DNA of 7,522 bases, taken from the NCBI GenBank assembly GCA_028715665.1, contig JAQURI010000077.1:1-7522 (forward strand). Direction: 5' to 3'. The notes beneath the pieces were generated by a model. It saw nothing but the letters and a program-made list of their open reading frames with translations, made no database searches and was not told where the DNA came from. The DNA is from Candidatus Ratteibacteria bacterium. Lineage in GTDB: Bacteria > CAIJMQ01. Made by a program: the position numbers and the translations under genes. Below are positions 1 to 5,449 of this stretch, piece after piece. Position 1 is the stretch's first letter, and the number at the start of each line of letters is the position of its first letter.

Positions 1-15
1 GGAAGAATCTTTCAT
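1..15 (-). CDS. 5' end of an unidentified gene running off the left edge (partial)
   Basis: Only five codons (MKDSS) lie inside the window, starting with ATG at 15-13. The start is supported by a clean ribosome binding site, AGGAGAT on the minus strand at 20-26, with six bases between AGGAG and the ATG. The gene lies downstream of the Rnk gene on the same strand, with 67 bases between the Rnk stop and this ATG, so it could be the next gene of an operon or have its own promoter. Five residues are too few to suggest a function. Confidence 0.55.
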
Positions 16-33
16 AATTATCTCCTAATAATT

Positions 34-76
34 TGTTAGCGAATAATTTGCATAAAAAATTACCCCAGCGCTAACA
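34..76. repeat. 8-bp inverted repeat between the Rnk gene and the left-edge gene
   Basis: TGTTAGCG at 34-41 is exactly reverse-complementary to CGCTAACA at 69-76, with a 27-base AT-rich spacer. In the minus-strand transcript it would form a stem beginning seven bases after the Rnk stop and ending eight bases before the Shine-Dalgarno sequence of the next gene. There is no run of T directly after the stem on either strand, so it is not a typical intrinsic terminator. It could be an RNA stem at a gene boundary or a binding site for a dimeric regulator. Confidence 0.45.
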
Positions 77-82
77 CCTTTC

Positions 83-499
83 TCATAAATGAAAATCCCC
101 TGACGCTTCGGGCTGATACAGAATTTTTTCTATTTTGATGCGCCTTTTGCCCGACGGGACTTGCCATTCGATAATATCGCCAACTCGATAACCGAGCATT
201 GCCGTCCCAAGCGGAGCCAAAACCGAAATTTTGCCTTCGTCTATATCGGACTCTTTGGGAAAGACCAAAGTATAAGTCATCTTCTTGGACGTGTCTATAT
301 CGCTCAAGGCGACTTTTGAATTCATGGTCACCACATCCGGCGGGATTTTCTGCGAGGATATGAGTTTTGCCCGTGATAACTCCATTTTAAGGTCGGCCAA
401 ATTTTGATGGCTTTCTTTGCCGAATTCGTCGGCTACAGATATAAGTTCTTCCAGACGCTCTTTATCTAATTTTGTGATAAATATTTCTCTTTCTTTCAT
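83..499 (-). CDS. rnk: Rnk-type regulator, GreA/GreB C-terminal domain family
   Basis: The product (138 aa) is a cytoplasmic Rnk-like protein. Family members bind RNA polymerase through a FKBP-like C-terminal domain shared with GreA/GreB but have a short N-terminal coiled coil; the old name, regulator of nucleoside diphosphate kinase, comes from a suppressor phenotype. What I see: a charged helical N-terminal third (about residues 1-50, ITKLDKERLEELI), then family landmarks VTMNSKV near residue 57, PLGTAMLGYRVGD near 97-109, WQVPSG, and the near-terminal YQPEASGDFHL. The length matches the family. The start is placed at ATG 499 because AAGGAGG at 508-514 lies eight bases upstream; the in-frame TTG at 505 would leave only two bases. 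It follows the DUF21 gene on the same strand after a 71-base gap. Family assignment is firm; the regulatory target is unknown. Confidence 0.9.
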   Translation of the reverse strand: MKEREIFITKLDKERLEELISVADEFGKESHQNLADLKMELSRAKLISSQKIPPDVVTMNSKVALSDIDTSKKMTYTLVFPKESDIDEGKISVLAPLGTAMLGYRVGDIIEWQVPSGKRRIKIEKILYQPEASGDFHL

Positions 500-507
500 T
501 TTCAAAA

Positions 508-514
508 CCTCCTT
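508..514 (-). promoter_or_regulatory. Shine-Dalgarno sequence deciding the Rnk start
   Basis: AAGGAGG on the minus strand, eight bases from ATG at 499 and two bases from the in-frame TTG at 505. The spacing selects the ATG. Confidence 0.8.
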
Positions 515-533
515 TTAAAACCTGGGATACGCT

Positions 534-544
534 ATTATATTATA
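534..544 (-). promoter_or_regulatory. possible -10 elements upstream of the Rnk gene
   Basis: On the minus strand two overlapping TATAAT hexamers occupy 539-544 and 534-539 in the 71-base gap after the DUF21 gene. A TTGAAA lies at 554-559, but its spacing to either hexamer (9 or 14 bases) is too short for a normal -35. I therefore call only a possible -10. If real, Rnk can be transcribed independently of the upstream gene. Confidence 0.3.
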
Positions 545-570
545 GACAAATAATTTCAAATTTTGGCAGG

Positions 571-1539
571 CTATTTGAACATTTCTATATCAGTGCCGAG
601 CAATTCGCTGGCAATATCTTCCATTGTAATAATTCCCGCGCAATTTTTTCTACTATCAAGCACGGCCAATAAGTGCTGTCTATTGGAAACCATAGTAGTC
701 AAAGCAACCATCAAATTATCAGACGACTGAACTTTAAGCAATGGTTTCGCCTGGCTTGTAATCTGTTCTTTATCGGCCGTAATATGCGGCAGCACGCTTT
801 TCATATTTACATATCCGTAAATGCCGCTGATATCGTCGGTACTGCTTATCGGATAACGCGTATGCTTAGAACTGTCAGCTAATTTGATAATATCCTCTAT
901 CGTATCGCTCTTTTTTATAAAACTGACCTTATGACAGGGTATCATCGCTTTGTCAATCGTCGTATGATTCAATCGGATAGCATTCACAATAATATTTTCC
1001 TGCTCAAGCCCTATCACTTTGCCCGAACGCGCCAGCGAAGCAAGCGTCACTATATCGCCGGTCGTAATTTGCTCCTGCTCTTTGCCGCGCCCTATATTGC
1101 TGAACATCTTTTCTATCAAACGGATTATAGGGCCCAGAATTTTTGTTGTTATTTCCAAAGGCCTCGCCAAATACGGGGCCAAATGGTCTCGGAACGCTAC
1201 GCCGATGATTTTGGGTAAAATTTCCGTTCCCAATAAAATCACAAAAGTAAATACCGCCGAGAATACCCACAGAACTTTTTGCCCGTATAATTCTATAAAA
1301 GCGGCTCCCGCAACAGTCGCGCCGCCGGTATGGGCAATGGTATTAAGTATGAGTATTGCCGCAATCGGTCGCGCTATAGTCTTTTTCATCCTTACCCAAG
1401 AATCCGCCGCTTTGGGCCTTTTAGCCCGCAAACGATGCATCGTAAGGGGATTAAGACTAAGTAAAATCGCTTCTGCAAGCGAACACAAAAACGAGATGAC
1501 AACGGCGATAAGCACGCTTACAATAAATTTAGTAAACAT
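571..1539 (-). CDS. CNNM/DUF21 membrane protein with CBS-domain pair (CorC/HlyC-like)
   Basis: The protein (322 aa) belongs to the CNNM/CorB-like family, linked to Mg2+ (or other cation) export or resistance. From N to C: hydrophobic segments at about 5-29, 56-82 and 87-114 form the DUF21 membrane domain, with the signatures SLAEAILLSLN, ILILNTIAHTGG and LGTEILPKIIG. An amphipathic linker follows, then a CBS pair at about 197-316 containing HTRYPI and a closing GIITMEDIASELLGTDIE. It ends six residues after that motif, so the extra CorC_HlyC C-terminal domain found in many relatives is missing. The start is set at ATG 1539: the longer frame back to 1611 adds a polar stretch that reads through a good extended -10 promoter. 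A purine-rich AAGAAAGAAG precedes the ATG. It is divergent from the GH10 genes. The transported ion cannot be read from sequence. Confidence 0.88.
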   Translation of the reverse strand: MFTKFIVSVLIAVVISFLCSLAEAILLSLNPLTMHRLRAKRPKAADSWVRMKKTIARPIAAILILNTIAHTGGATVAGAAFIELYGQKVLWVFSAVFTFVILLGTEILPKIIGVAFRDHLAPYLARPLEITTKILGPIIRLIEKMFSNIGRGKEQEQITTGDIVTLASLARSGKVIGLEQENIIVNAIRLNHTTIDKAMIPCHKVSFIKKSDTIEDIIKLADSSKHTRYPISSTDDISGIYGYVNMKSVLPHITADKEQITSQAKPLLKVQSSDNLMVALTTMVSNRQHLLAVLDSRKNCAGIITMEDIASELLGTDIEMFK

Positions 1540-1563
1540 AAGATCTTCTTTCTTTTTATGGTA

Positions 1564-1572
1564 ATTATAGCA
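1564..1572 (-). promoter_or_regulatory. extended -10 promoter of the DUF21 gene
   Basis: The minus strand reads TGCTATAAT, a perfect TATAAT at 1564-1569 with the TGn extension at 1570-1572. No convincing -35 lies 17 bases upstream, as expected for an extended -10 promoter. Transcription would begin near 1557 and leave a leader of under 20 bases before ATG 1539. This also argues against the longer start at 1611. Confidence 0.6.
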
Positions 1573-1602
1573 TCTCACGCCAAAATTTTTGGTGTGGGAG
1601 AT
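1572..1602. repeat. imperfect inverted repeat at the DUF21 promoter
   Basis: ATCTC at 1572-1576 pairs with GAGAT at 1598-1602. Inside, AC, a G-T wobble, CC and AAAA pair with TTTT, GG, T and GT, leaving a two-base GG bulge on the right arm; the centre is the palindromic AAAATTTT. It abuts the TGn of the extended -10 element, so it could be an operator for the DUF21 gene, or for both divergent units. It sits between two divergent starts, where a terminator would have no obvious job. Confidence 0.4.
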
Positions 1603-1620
1603 AAAAAACAATTGGATTTA

Positions 1621-1629
1621 TGATATATT
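1621..1629 (+). promoter_or_regulatory. possible extended -10 promoter of the GH10 pair
   Basis: The plus strand reads TGATATATT, a TGn followed by a five-of-six match to TATAAT at 1624-1629. No good -35 is seen at the correct distance. It would give a leader of about 135 bases ahead of the first GH10 gene, containing the inverted repeat at 1637-1717. This is the best candidate in the region, but weak. Confidence 0.3.
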
Positions 1630-1636
1630 AAGCAAA

Positions 1637-1717
1637 CCCCGCAGGAAATTTCTTAACCGTTGGGTAAATACTACAACCATTTGCAACAGGAATTAATAAG
1701 GAGAATTTCCAACGGGG
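1637..1717 (+). promoter_or_regulatory. long interrupted inverted repeat in the GH10 leader
   Basis: CCCCGCAGGAAATT at 1637-1650 pairs with AATTTCCAACGGGG at 1704-1717: five G-C pairs, a two-by-two mismatch, then seven more pairs. The 53-base interior contains smaller complementary pieces (AAAT at 1666-1669 with ATTT at 1679-1682) and an orphan AAGGAG at 1698-1703 with no start codon after it. The stem ends 52 bases before the GH10 start codon. It matches no riboswitch consensus that I can recall. It could be a leader RNA structure or a regulator site. Confidence 0.4.
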
Positions 1718-1754
1718 CAGGATTTTCGGTAGTCAATAAAAAACAATGGAAATT

Positions 1755-1762
1755 AAGGAGGG
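1755..1762 (+). promoter_or_regulatory. Shine-Dalgarno sequence deciding the first GH10 start
   Basis: AAGGAGGG, with its AGGAGG core at 1756-1761, lies eight bases before ATG 1770. It falls inside the reading frame of the earlier in-frame ATG at 1746, which has no binding site of its own. Starting at 1770 also places the signal peptide at the true N-terminus. Confidence 0.85.
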
Positions 1763-1769
1763 ATATATA

Positions 1770-3062
1770 ATGAAGGCATTGCCAATATTTTCACTGGTTG
1801 TTGCAATCACACTGATTGTCTCCTGTTGTTTTGCACAGGAAAAAACGCCGGAACAAATCGCGGCGGAAGAAGCCGAAATTGCGGCAAAAATAACGCCTGA
1901 AGCAATAGACGCGCGCATAGCGGAAATCCGTATGGGCAACATCATAGTAAAAACCAAAAAAGGCGCCGAAGTAAAAATCGAGCAAGTACGCCATGAATTT
2001 TTATTCGGCGCGGCAGTCCACAGCAGTGTCGCCGAGAGCAACTGGCAGGTATGGCCTAAAGAAGACAGAGAAAAGTATTTAGAGGTCCTTGCAGAAAACT
2101 TTAATTACGCCGTGCACGAAAACGCGCTTAAATGGTACAGCACCGAATATGCAAAAGATTCAGTCAACTATGCGCCCGCTGACGAAATATGGGAACTCTG
2201 CAATGAACGCAACATATCTATGCGGGGCCATTGTATATTCTGGGAAAAAGATAAATATGCGATGGATTGGCTAAAAGCATTGAATACCGACGAGCTCAGA
2301 AAAAAAGTCATAGAGCATGCAATAGACGTGACCCGTCACTTCAAAGGCCGCATCGACGAATTTGACCTTAATAACGAGATGATATCGGGCGACTTTTTCC
2401 GCAGACGCCTCGGTTACGGAGTCATAAATGAAATGGCATATGCAGCTAAATTCGGCAACCCTGACGTCAAATTGTTCGTAAACGACTACGGCGTTCTTGC
2501 CGACGGCGGCTACAACGTTAACACTTATATAATGCAAATACAAAATCTTCTGGCAAGCGGCGTCCCCATAGACGGCATCGGAATACAGGGACATACTTTG
2601 ACTTCAGACGAAAATGACTCCAACAGCAAAGCCGGTGCAACAAGCCAACATATCCAAAAGACACTGGATAAATTCGCGGCTTTCAATATGCCGATAAAAA
2701 TAACCGAATGTCTTTTCGGAGCCGACACAGAAGAAGGAATAGCCGAAGAACTTAACAGGATTTTCCCGATTTTATTCGCGCAGCCGAAAGTTGAAGCAAT
2801 AATTATGTGGGGTTTCTGGGCAAAAGACCATTGGCAGCCCAAAACGGCAATGTGGAGAGAAGACTGGACGCCTACTCCACAGGCAGAAGCTTACAGAAAT
2901 TTAATATTCAACAAATGGTGGACTAAAACTTCGGGCAAAGCCGATAATAACGGAGAATATAAAACCCGCGCTTTTTACGGCGATTACTTGATTACATCCG
3001 GCGGAAAAACGCAAAAAGTGAAGCTGAATAAGAAAGACGGAACAGTAATAGTAGAATTTTAA
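1770..3062 (+). CDS. exported GH10 glycoside hydrolase (xylanase-like), copy 1
   Basis: A 430-aa enzyme of glycoside hydrolase family 10, whose members cleave beta-1,4-xylan by a retaining mechanism in a (beta/alpha)8 barrel. Residues 1-23 are an export signal (hydrophobic IFSLVVAITLIV, then SCCFAQ), cleavable after CFA; IVSC also resembles a lipobox, so a lipoprotein is possible. A helical linker follows, then an N-terminal beta segment (IRMGNIIVKT, RHEFLFG). Barrel landmarks: ENALKW 117-122, RGHCIFW 152-158, acid/base E203 in DLNNE, VNDY 237-240, IDGIGIQGH with H275, nucleophile E313 in ITE, and MWGFW 346-350. The barrel style is the plant-like one (FWE in place of VWH). A small beta domain (about 385-430) ends the protein. 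Odd: ITECL lacks the Asp normally two residues after the nucleophile. First gene of a pair with the next GH10. Family certain; xylan as substrate inferred. Confidence 0.92.
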   Translation: MKALPIFSLVVAITLIVSCCFAQEKTPEQIAAEEAEIAAKITPEAIDARIAEIRMGNIIVKTKKGAEVKIEQVRHEFLFGAAVHSSVAESNWQVWPKEDREKYLEVLAENFNYAVHENALKWYSTEYAKDSVNYAPADEIWELCNERNISMRGHCIFWEKDKYAMDWLKALNTDELRKKVIEHAIDVTRHFKGRIDEFDLNNEMISGDFFRRRLGYGVINEMAYAAKFGNPDVKLFVNDYGVLADGGYNVNTYIMQIQNLLASGVPIDGIGIQGHTLTSDENDSNSKAGATSQHIQKTLDKFAAFNMPIKITECLFGADTEEGIAEELNRIFPILFAQPKVEAIIMWGFWAKDHWQPKTAMWREDWTPTPQAEAYRNLIFNKWWTKTSGKADNNGEYKTRAFYGDYLITSGGKTQKVKLNKKDGTVIVEF

Positions 3063-3082
3063 TCGGAACGTAGTTCCGATTA
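3060..3082 (+). repeat. perfect 10-bp hairpin between the two GH10 genes
   Basis: TAATCGGAAC at 3060-3069 and GTTCCGATTA at 3073-3082 are exact reverse complements around a GTA loop. The left arm begins with the TAA stop of copy 1, and the right arm ends on the first base of the Shine-Dalgarno sequence (AGGAGA, 3082-3087) of copy 2. There is no T-run after it, so it is not a normal terminator. Its position suggests an mRNA processing or stability element, or a structure that a ribosome finishing copy 1 would open near the start of copy 2. Confidence 0.7.
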
Positions 3083-3091
3083 GGAGAAATT

Positions 3092-4264
3092 ATGCAGACA
3101 AAATCTATAGATGAAATTATCGCACAAATACGTATGGGCGATATAATAGTGAAGACCGAGAAAGGTGCTGCTGTAAAAGTAGAGCAAACACGCCACGAAT
3201 TTTTATTCGGCACCGCGATAACAAATCATTTAGCCACAAAACACAAAAACGCGATGCCCGAGAAAGACAGAAAAATGTTCATCAAAATTCTCTCTGAAAA
3301 TTTCAACTATGCCGTCCACGAAAACGCGCTCAAATGGTATGATTGCGAAAAGAAACCGAATGTCGTTGATTACAGCGTTGCCGACGAAATATGGGAAATC
3401 TGCCATAAACTAAATATCCCGATGAGAGGCCACTGCATATTTTGGGAAAAAGAAGAATTAGTCCAGAAATGGCTAAGAAAACTTCCCAATCCCGAACTCC
3501 GCTCCGCGATAGGGCGCCGGGCAATAGGCGTCACGAAACATTTCAAAGGCCGCATCAGTGAATTCGATTTGAACAATGAAATGATTCAGGGCGAATTTTA
3601 TACACACCGTTTTGGCTACGGCATAATAAACGAAATGGCGTATATGGCAAAATTCGGCAATCCCGAGATTAAACTTTTTGTAAACGATTACGGCGTCCTC
3701 GTAGAACACGGATTCAACGCTTACGCATACATAATGCAGATAAAAGACCTCTTGGCAAACGGCGTTCCCATAGACGGAATCGGATGCCAGGGGCATTTCT
3801 TCTTATCCCGCAAAAACGAATCGTCAGGAATGGCGTCAACTTCTCCCGAACACGTTCAAAAAATGCTGGATGAACTCGCTAAATTTAATTTACCCATTAA
3901 GATAACCGAATGTTTATTTATGGCTAATAACGACAAAGGAATGGCGGAAGAAATGCAGACCTATTTCCCTATTCTCTTTGCGCACCCGAAAGTGGAAGCC
4001 ATCTTAATGTGGGGCTTCTGGGAAGAAGGGCACTGGATACCGCACAGCGCAATGTGGAAAAAGGACTGGACGCCTACCGCGCAGGTAAAAGCATATCATG
4101 ACCTTGTGTTCAAAAAATGGTGGACTAAGACATCCGGTAAAGCGGACAAAAACGGAAATTATAAAACGCGCGGCTTTTACGGCGATTATGAAATCACATC
4201 AAACGGAAAGACAAAGAAAATGAAATTAAGTAAGAAGAATGGGACACTCAAGGTGAATTTTTAA
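3092..4264 (+). CDS. GH10 glycoside hydrolase (xylanase-like), copy 2, without signal peptide
   Basis: A 390-aa GH10 enzyme that aligns without gaps to residues 41-430 of the upstream copy, with 240 identities by hand count. It opens with MQTKSIDEIIAQIRMGD, with no hydrophobic segment, so it should be cytoplasmic. AGGAGA at 3082-3087 lies five bases before the ATG, and no upstream start could add a signal peptide because the previous stop and hairpin are immediately there. Landmarks: ENALKW 77-82, RGHCIFW 112-118, acid/base E163, VNDY 197-200, H235 in QGH, nucleophile E273, MWGFW 306-310, and the C-terminal beta domain from about 345. Like copy 1 it has ITECL, without the usual Asp. Intracellular GH10 enzymes are known in xylan degraders, where they trim imported oligosaccharides; that role here is inference. 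It lies 29 bases after copy 1 and is almost certainly cotranscribed. Confidence 0.92.
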   Translation: MQTKSIDEIIAQIRMGDIIVKTEKGAAVKVEQTRHEFLFGTAITNHLATKHKNAMPEKDRKMFIKILSENFNYAVHENALKWYDCEKKPNVVDYSVADEIWEICHKLNIPMRGHCIFWEKEELVQKWLRKLPNPELRSAIGRRAIGVTKHFKGRISEFDLNNEMIQGEFYTHRFGYGIINEMAYMAKFGNPEIKLFVNDYGVLVEHGFNAYAYIMQIKDLLANGVPIDGIGCQGHFFLSRKNESSGMASTSPEHVQKMLDELAKFNLPIKITECLFMANNDKGMAEEMQTYFPILFAHPKVEAILMWGFWEEGHWIPHSAMWKKDWTPTAQVKAYHDLVFKKWWTKTSGKADKNGNYKTRGFYGDYEITSNGKTKKMKLSKKNGTLKVNF

Positions 4265-4280
4265 CCAAAAGACAGTCCGA

Positions 4281-5360
4281 TTAACGTCTTACCCTCGCAT
4301 TACCTTTCCAAATACTCCAAATCTCTTCTTCATCGGCGGGCTGGGCATAATCGGTAAGAAGAGTCGTAACCAAAGAGCCGCTTGCCCAACCGAATTGAAT
4401 CCATTTTTCCGATTCCCAACCTTTTAAAATAGCGCAAAGCACGCCGCCGACAAAACCGTCGCCTCCTCCTATACGGTCAAGCACGGTTATTTCGCGCGGC
4501 TCGACAACATGCCAATCTTTTCCGACCGACATAACAGCGCCCCAAAGATGGCGGTCCACATTGATAACTTCTCTAAGCGTAGTCGCAAAAACCAGAACAT
4601 TCGGAAATGTTTTTTTTGCCTGTTCAATCATCTTTTTGAAACTATCGATTTTTTCGGCAAGGTTTTTCCCGCCCGCTTCAGGTCCCTCGATTCCTAAAGC
4701 AAGTTGAAAATCTTCTTCGTTGCCGACAAGAATATCGGATACGTTTGCAATCTCGGTAAAAATTTTCCTCAACTCTTTCTCGCGGTTTTTCCAGAATGAA
4801 GCTCTATAATTAAGGTCAAAAGAAATACGAGTTCCGTGCTTCTTAGCAACTTTTGCAATCTCAAGGCAGAAGTTTCCTGTTTCGGGAGATAACGCCGCAA
4901 AAAGTCCCGACATGTGAACAATCTGCACGCCCTCATCGCCGAAAATCCGCTCTAAATCAAAATCTTTTGCGGTCAAAATTCTCCCCACCTCTCCCGCGCG
5001 GTCGTTATAAACCTGCGGCCCGCGAGAGCCGCAACCGGTATCGGCAATATTAAACTGATGGCGATAACCCCAAGGCCCGCCCTGCTCAACTTCCTTCGCT
5101 TCGTAATCCATATGCCTGCTTGAGAGATTATCTTTAATCAATCTTGCGATTGGACTTCCTTTTACAAAAGCAGTCAATACCTTTACGGGAAGCCCCAGAT
5201 AGGAAGAAACACTCGCCACATTCGTTTCGGCGCTGGTAACGGTCATAACAAAATTATTGCTGCAATGGACCGGCTGTCTATCGACAGGAATAATGCGGAC
5301 ACCCATACTGGAAGGAACAAGCAAAGAATAAGCGCAATTCTTTTTTAATTCCATTTTCAT
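4281..5360 (-). CDS. PfkB-family sugar kinase, possible 2-keto-3-deoxygluconate kinase
   Basis: A 359-aa cytoplasmic ribokinase/PfkB-fold kinase that transfers phosphate from ATP to a sugar or sugar acid. Visible motifs: ETNVASVSSYLGL near 45-57 (in place of the usual GG.N.A start), a segment GSRGPQVYNDRAGEVGR at 111-127, FDLNYR 181-186, VGNEED 212-217, and the second signature DRIGGGDGFVGG at 295-306, in which D301 is the expected catalytic base. That signature has Arg-Ile-Gly-Gly where most members have Thr-x-Gly-Ala. FDLNYR and NEED are common in KDG kinases, which make KDPG from uronate breakdown products, hence the tentative call; another sugar substrate is not excluded. GGAG at 5368-5371 lies seven bases before ATG 5360. 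It is convergent with the GH10 pair, the stops being 16 bases apart, and has its own promoter. Confidence 0.88.
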   Translation of the reverse strand: MKMELKKNCAYSLLVPSSMGVRIIPVDRQPVHCSNNFVMTVTSAETNVASVSSYLGLPVKVLTAFVKGSPIARLIKDNLSSRHMDYEAKEVEQGGPWGYRHQFNIADTGCGSRGPQVYNDRAGEVGRILTAKDFDLERIFGDEGVQIVHMSGLFAALSPETGNFCLEIAKVAKKHGTRISFDLNYRASFWKNREKELRKIFTEIANVSDILVGNEEDFQLALGIEGPEAGGKNLAEKIDSFKKMIEQAKKTFPNVLVFATTLREVINVDRHLWGAVMSVGKDWHVVEPREITVLDRIGGGDGFVGGVLCAILKGWESEKWIQFGWASGSLVTTLLTDYAQPADEEEIWSIWKGNARVRR

Positions 5361-5389
5361 TTAACCTCTCCTTTGATTTTCTCAGTTAG

Positions 5390-5418
5390 ATTTTATTTCA
5401 CTTTATATTATAAGTCAA
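5390..5418 (-). promoter_or_regulatory. sigma-70-type promoter of the PfkB kinase gene
   Basis: On the minus strand TTGACT (5413-5418) is separated by exactly 17 bases from TAAAAT (5390-5395). Both hexamers match the consensus in five of six positions. Transcription would start near 5383, about 22 bases before ATG 5360. A TATAAT inside the spacer (5407-5412) lacks a matching -35 and is the weaker alternative. Confidence 0.6.
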
Positions 5419-5449
5419 AATAATAAAACACTCTTTTAATCATTATTTT
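5417..5449 (-). terminator. weak AT-only stem-loop after the 563-aa gene
   Basis: AAAATAAT at 5417-5424 pairs with ATTATTTT at 5442-5449, and AAAA at 5425-5428 with TTTT at 5434-5437, leaving a four-base bulge and a five-base loop. It overlaps the TAA stop of the upstream gene and touches the -35 of the kinase promoter. It has no G-C pairs, so terminator strength would be low. It is recorded as the only terminator-like structure in this gap. Confidence 0.25.

Noticed and set aside
500..505. TTG at 505 as the Rnk start
   Set aside because: Only two bases separate it from the Shine-Dalgarno sequence; the ATG at 499 has the normal eight.
1019..1564. A 181-codon open frame on the plus strand opposite the DUF21 gene
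   Set aside because: It lies antisense to a clear CBS/DUF21 gene, has no ribosome binding site that I can see and reads as low-complexity shadow protein.
1540..1611. Longer N-terminus of the DUF21 protein starting at 1611
   Set aside because: The extra 24 residues are polar, would push the first membrane segment inward, and the region contains a perfect extended -10 promoter; ATG 1539 gives a typical DUF21 N-terminus.
1631..1720. Cyclic di-GMP riboswitch, suggested by GCAAACC at 1632-1638
   Set aside because: The remaining conserved elements of that class, including the second-stem GGGACGCAAAGCC-type segment, are absent.
1746..1769. Earlier in-frame ATG for GH10 copy 1
   Set aside because: The Shine-Dalgarno sequence AAGGAGGG lies inside this extension, and the signal peptide begins naturally at ATG 1770.
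2525..3796. Several open frames of about 100 codons on the minus strand inside the GH10 genes
   Set aside because: Equivalent antisense frames appear at matching places in both GH10 copies, as expected for shadows of conserved codons.
4269..4290. AAGAC/GTCTT stem between the convergent GH10 and kinase genes as a bidirectional terminator
   Set aside because: Only five base pairs around a 12-base loop and no T-run on either strand; too weak to call.
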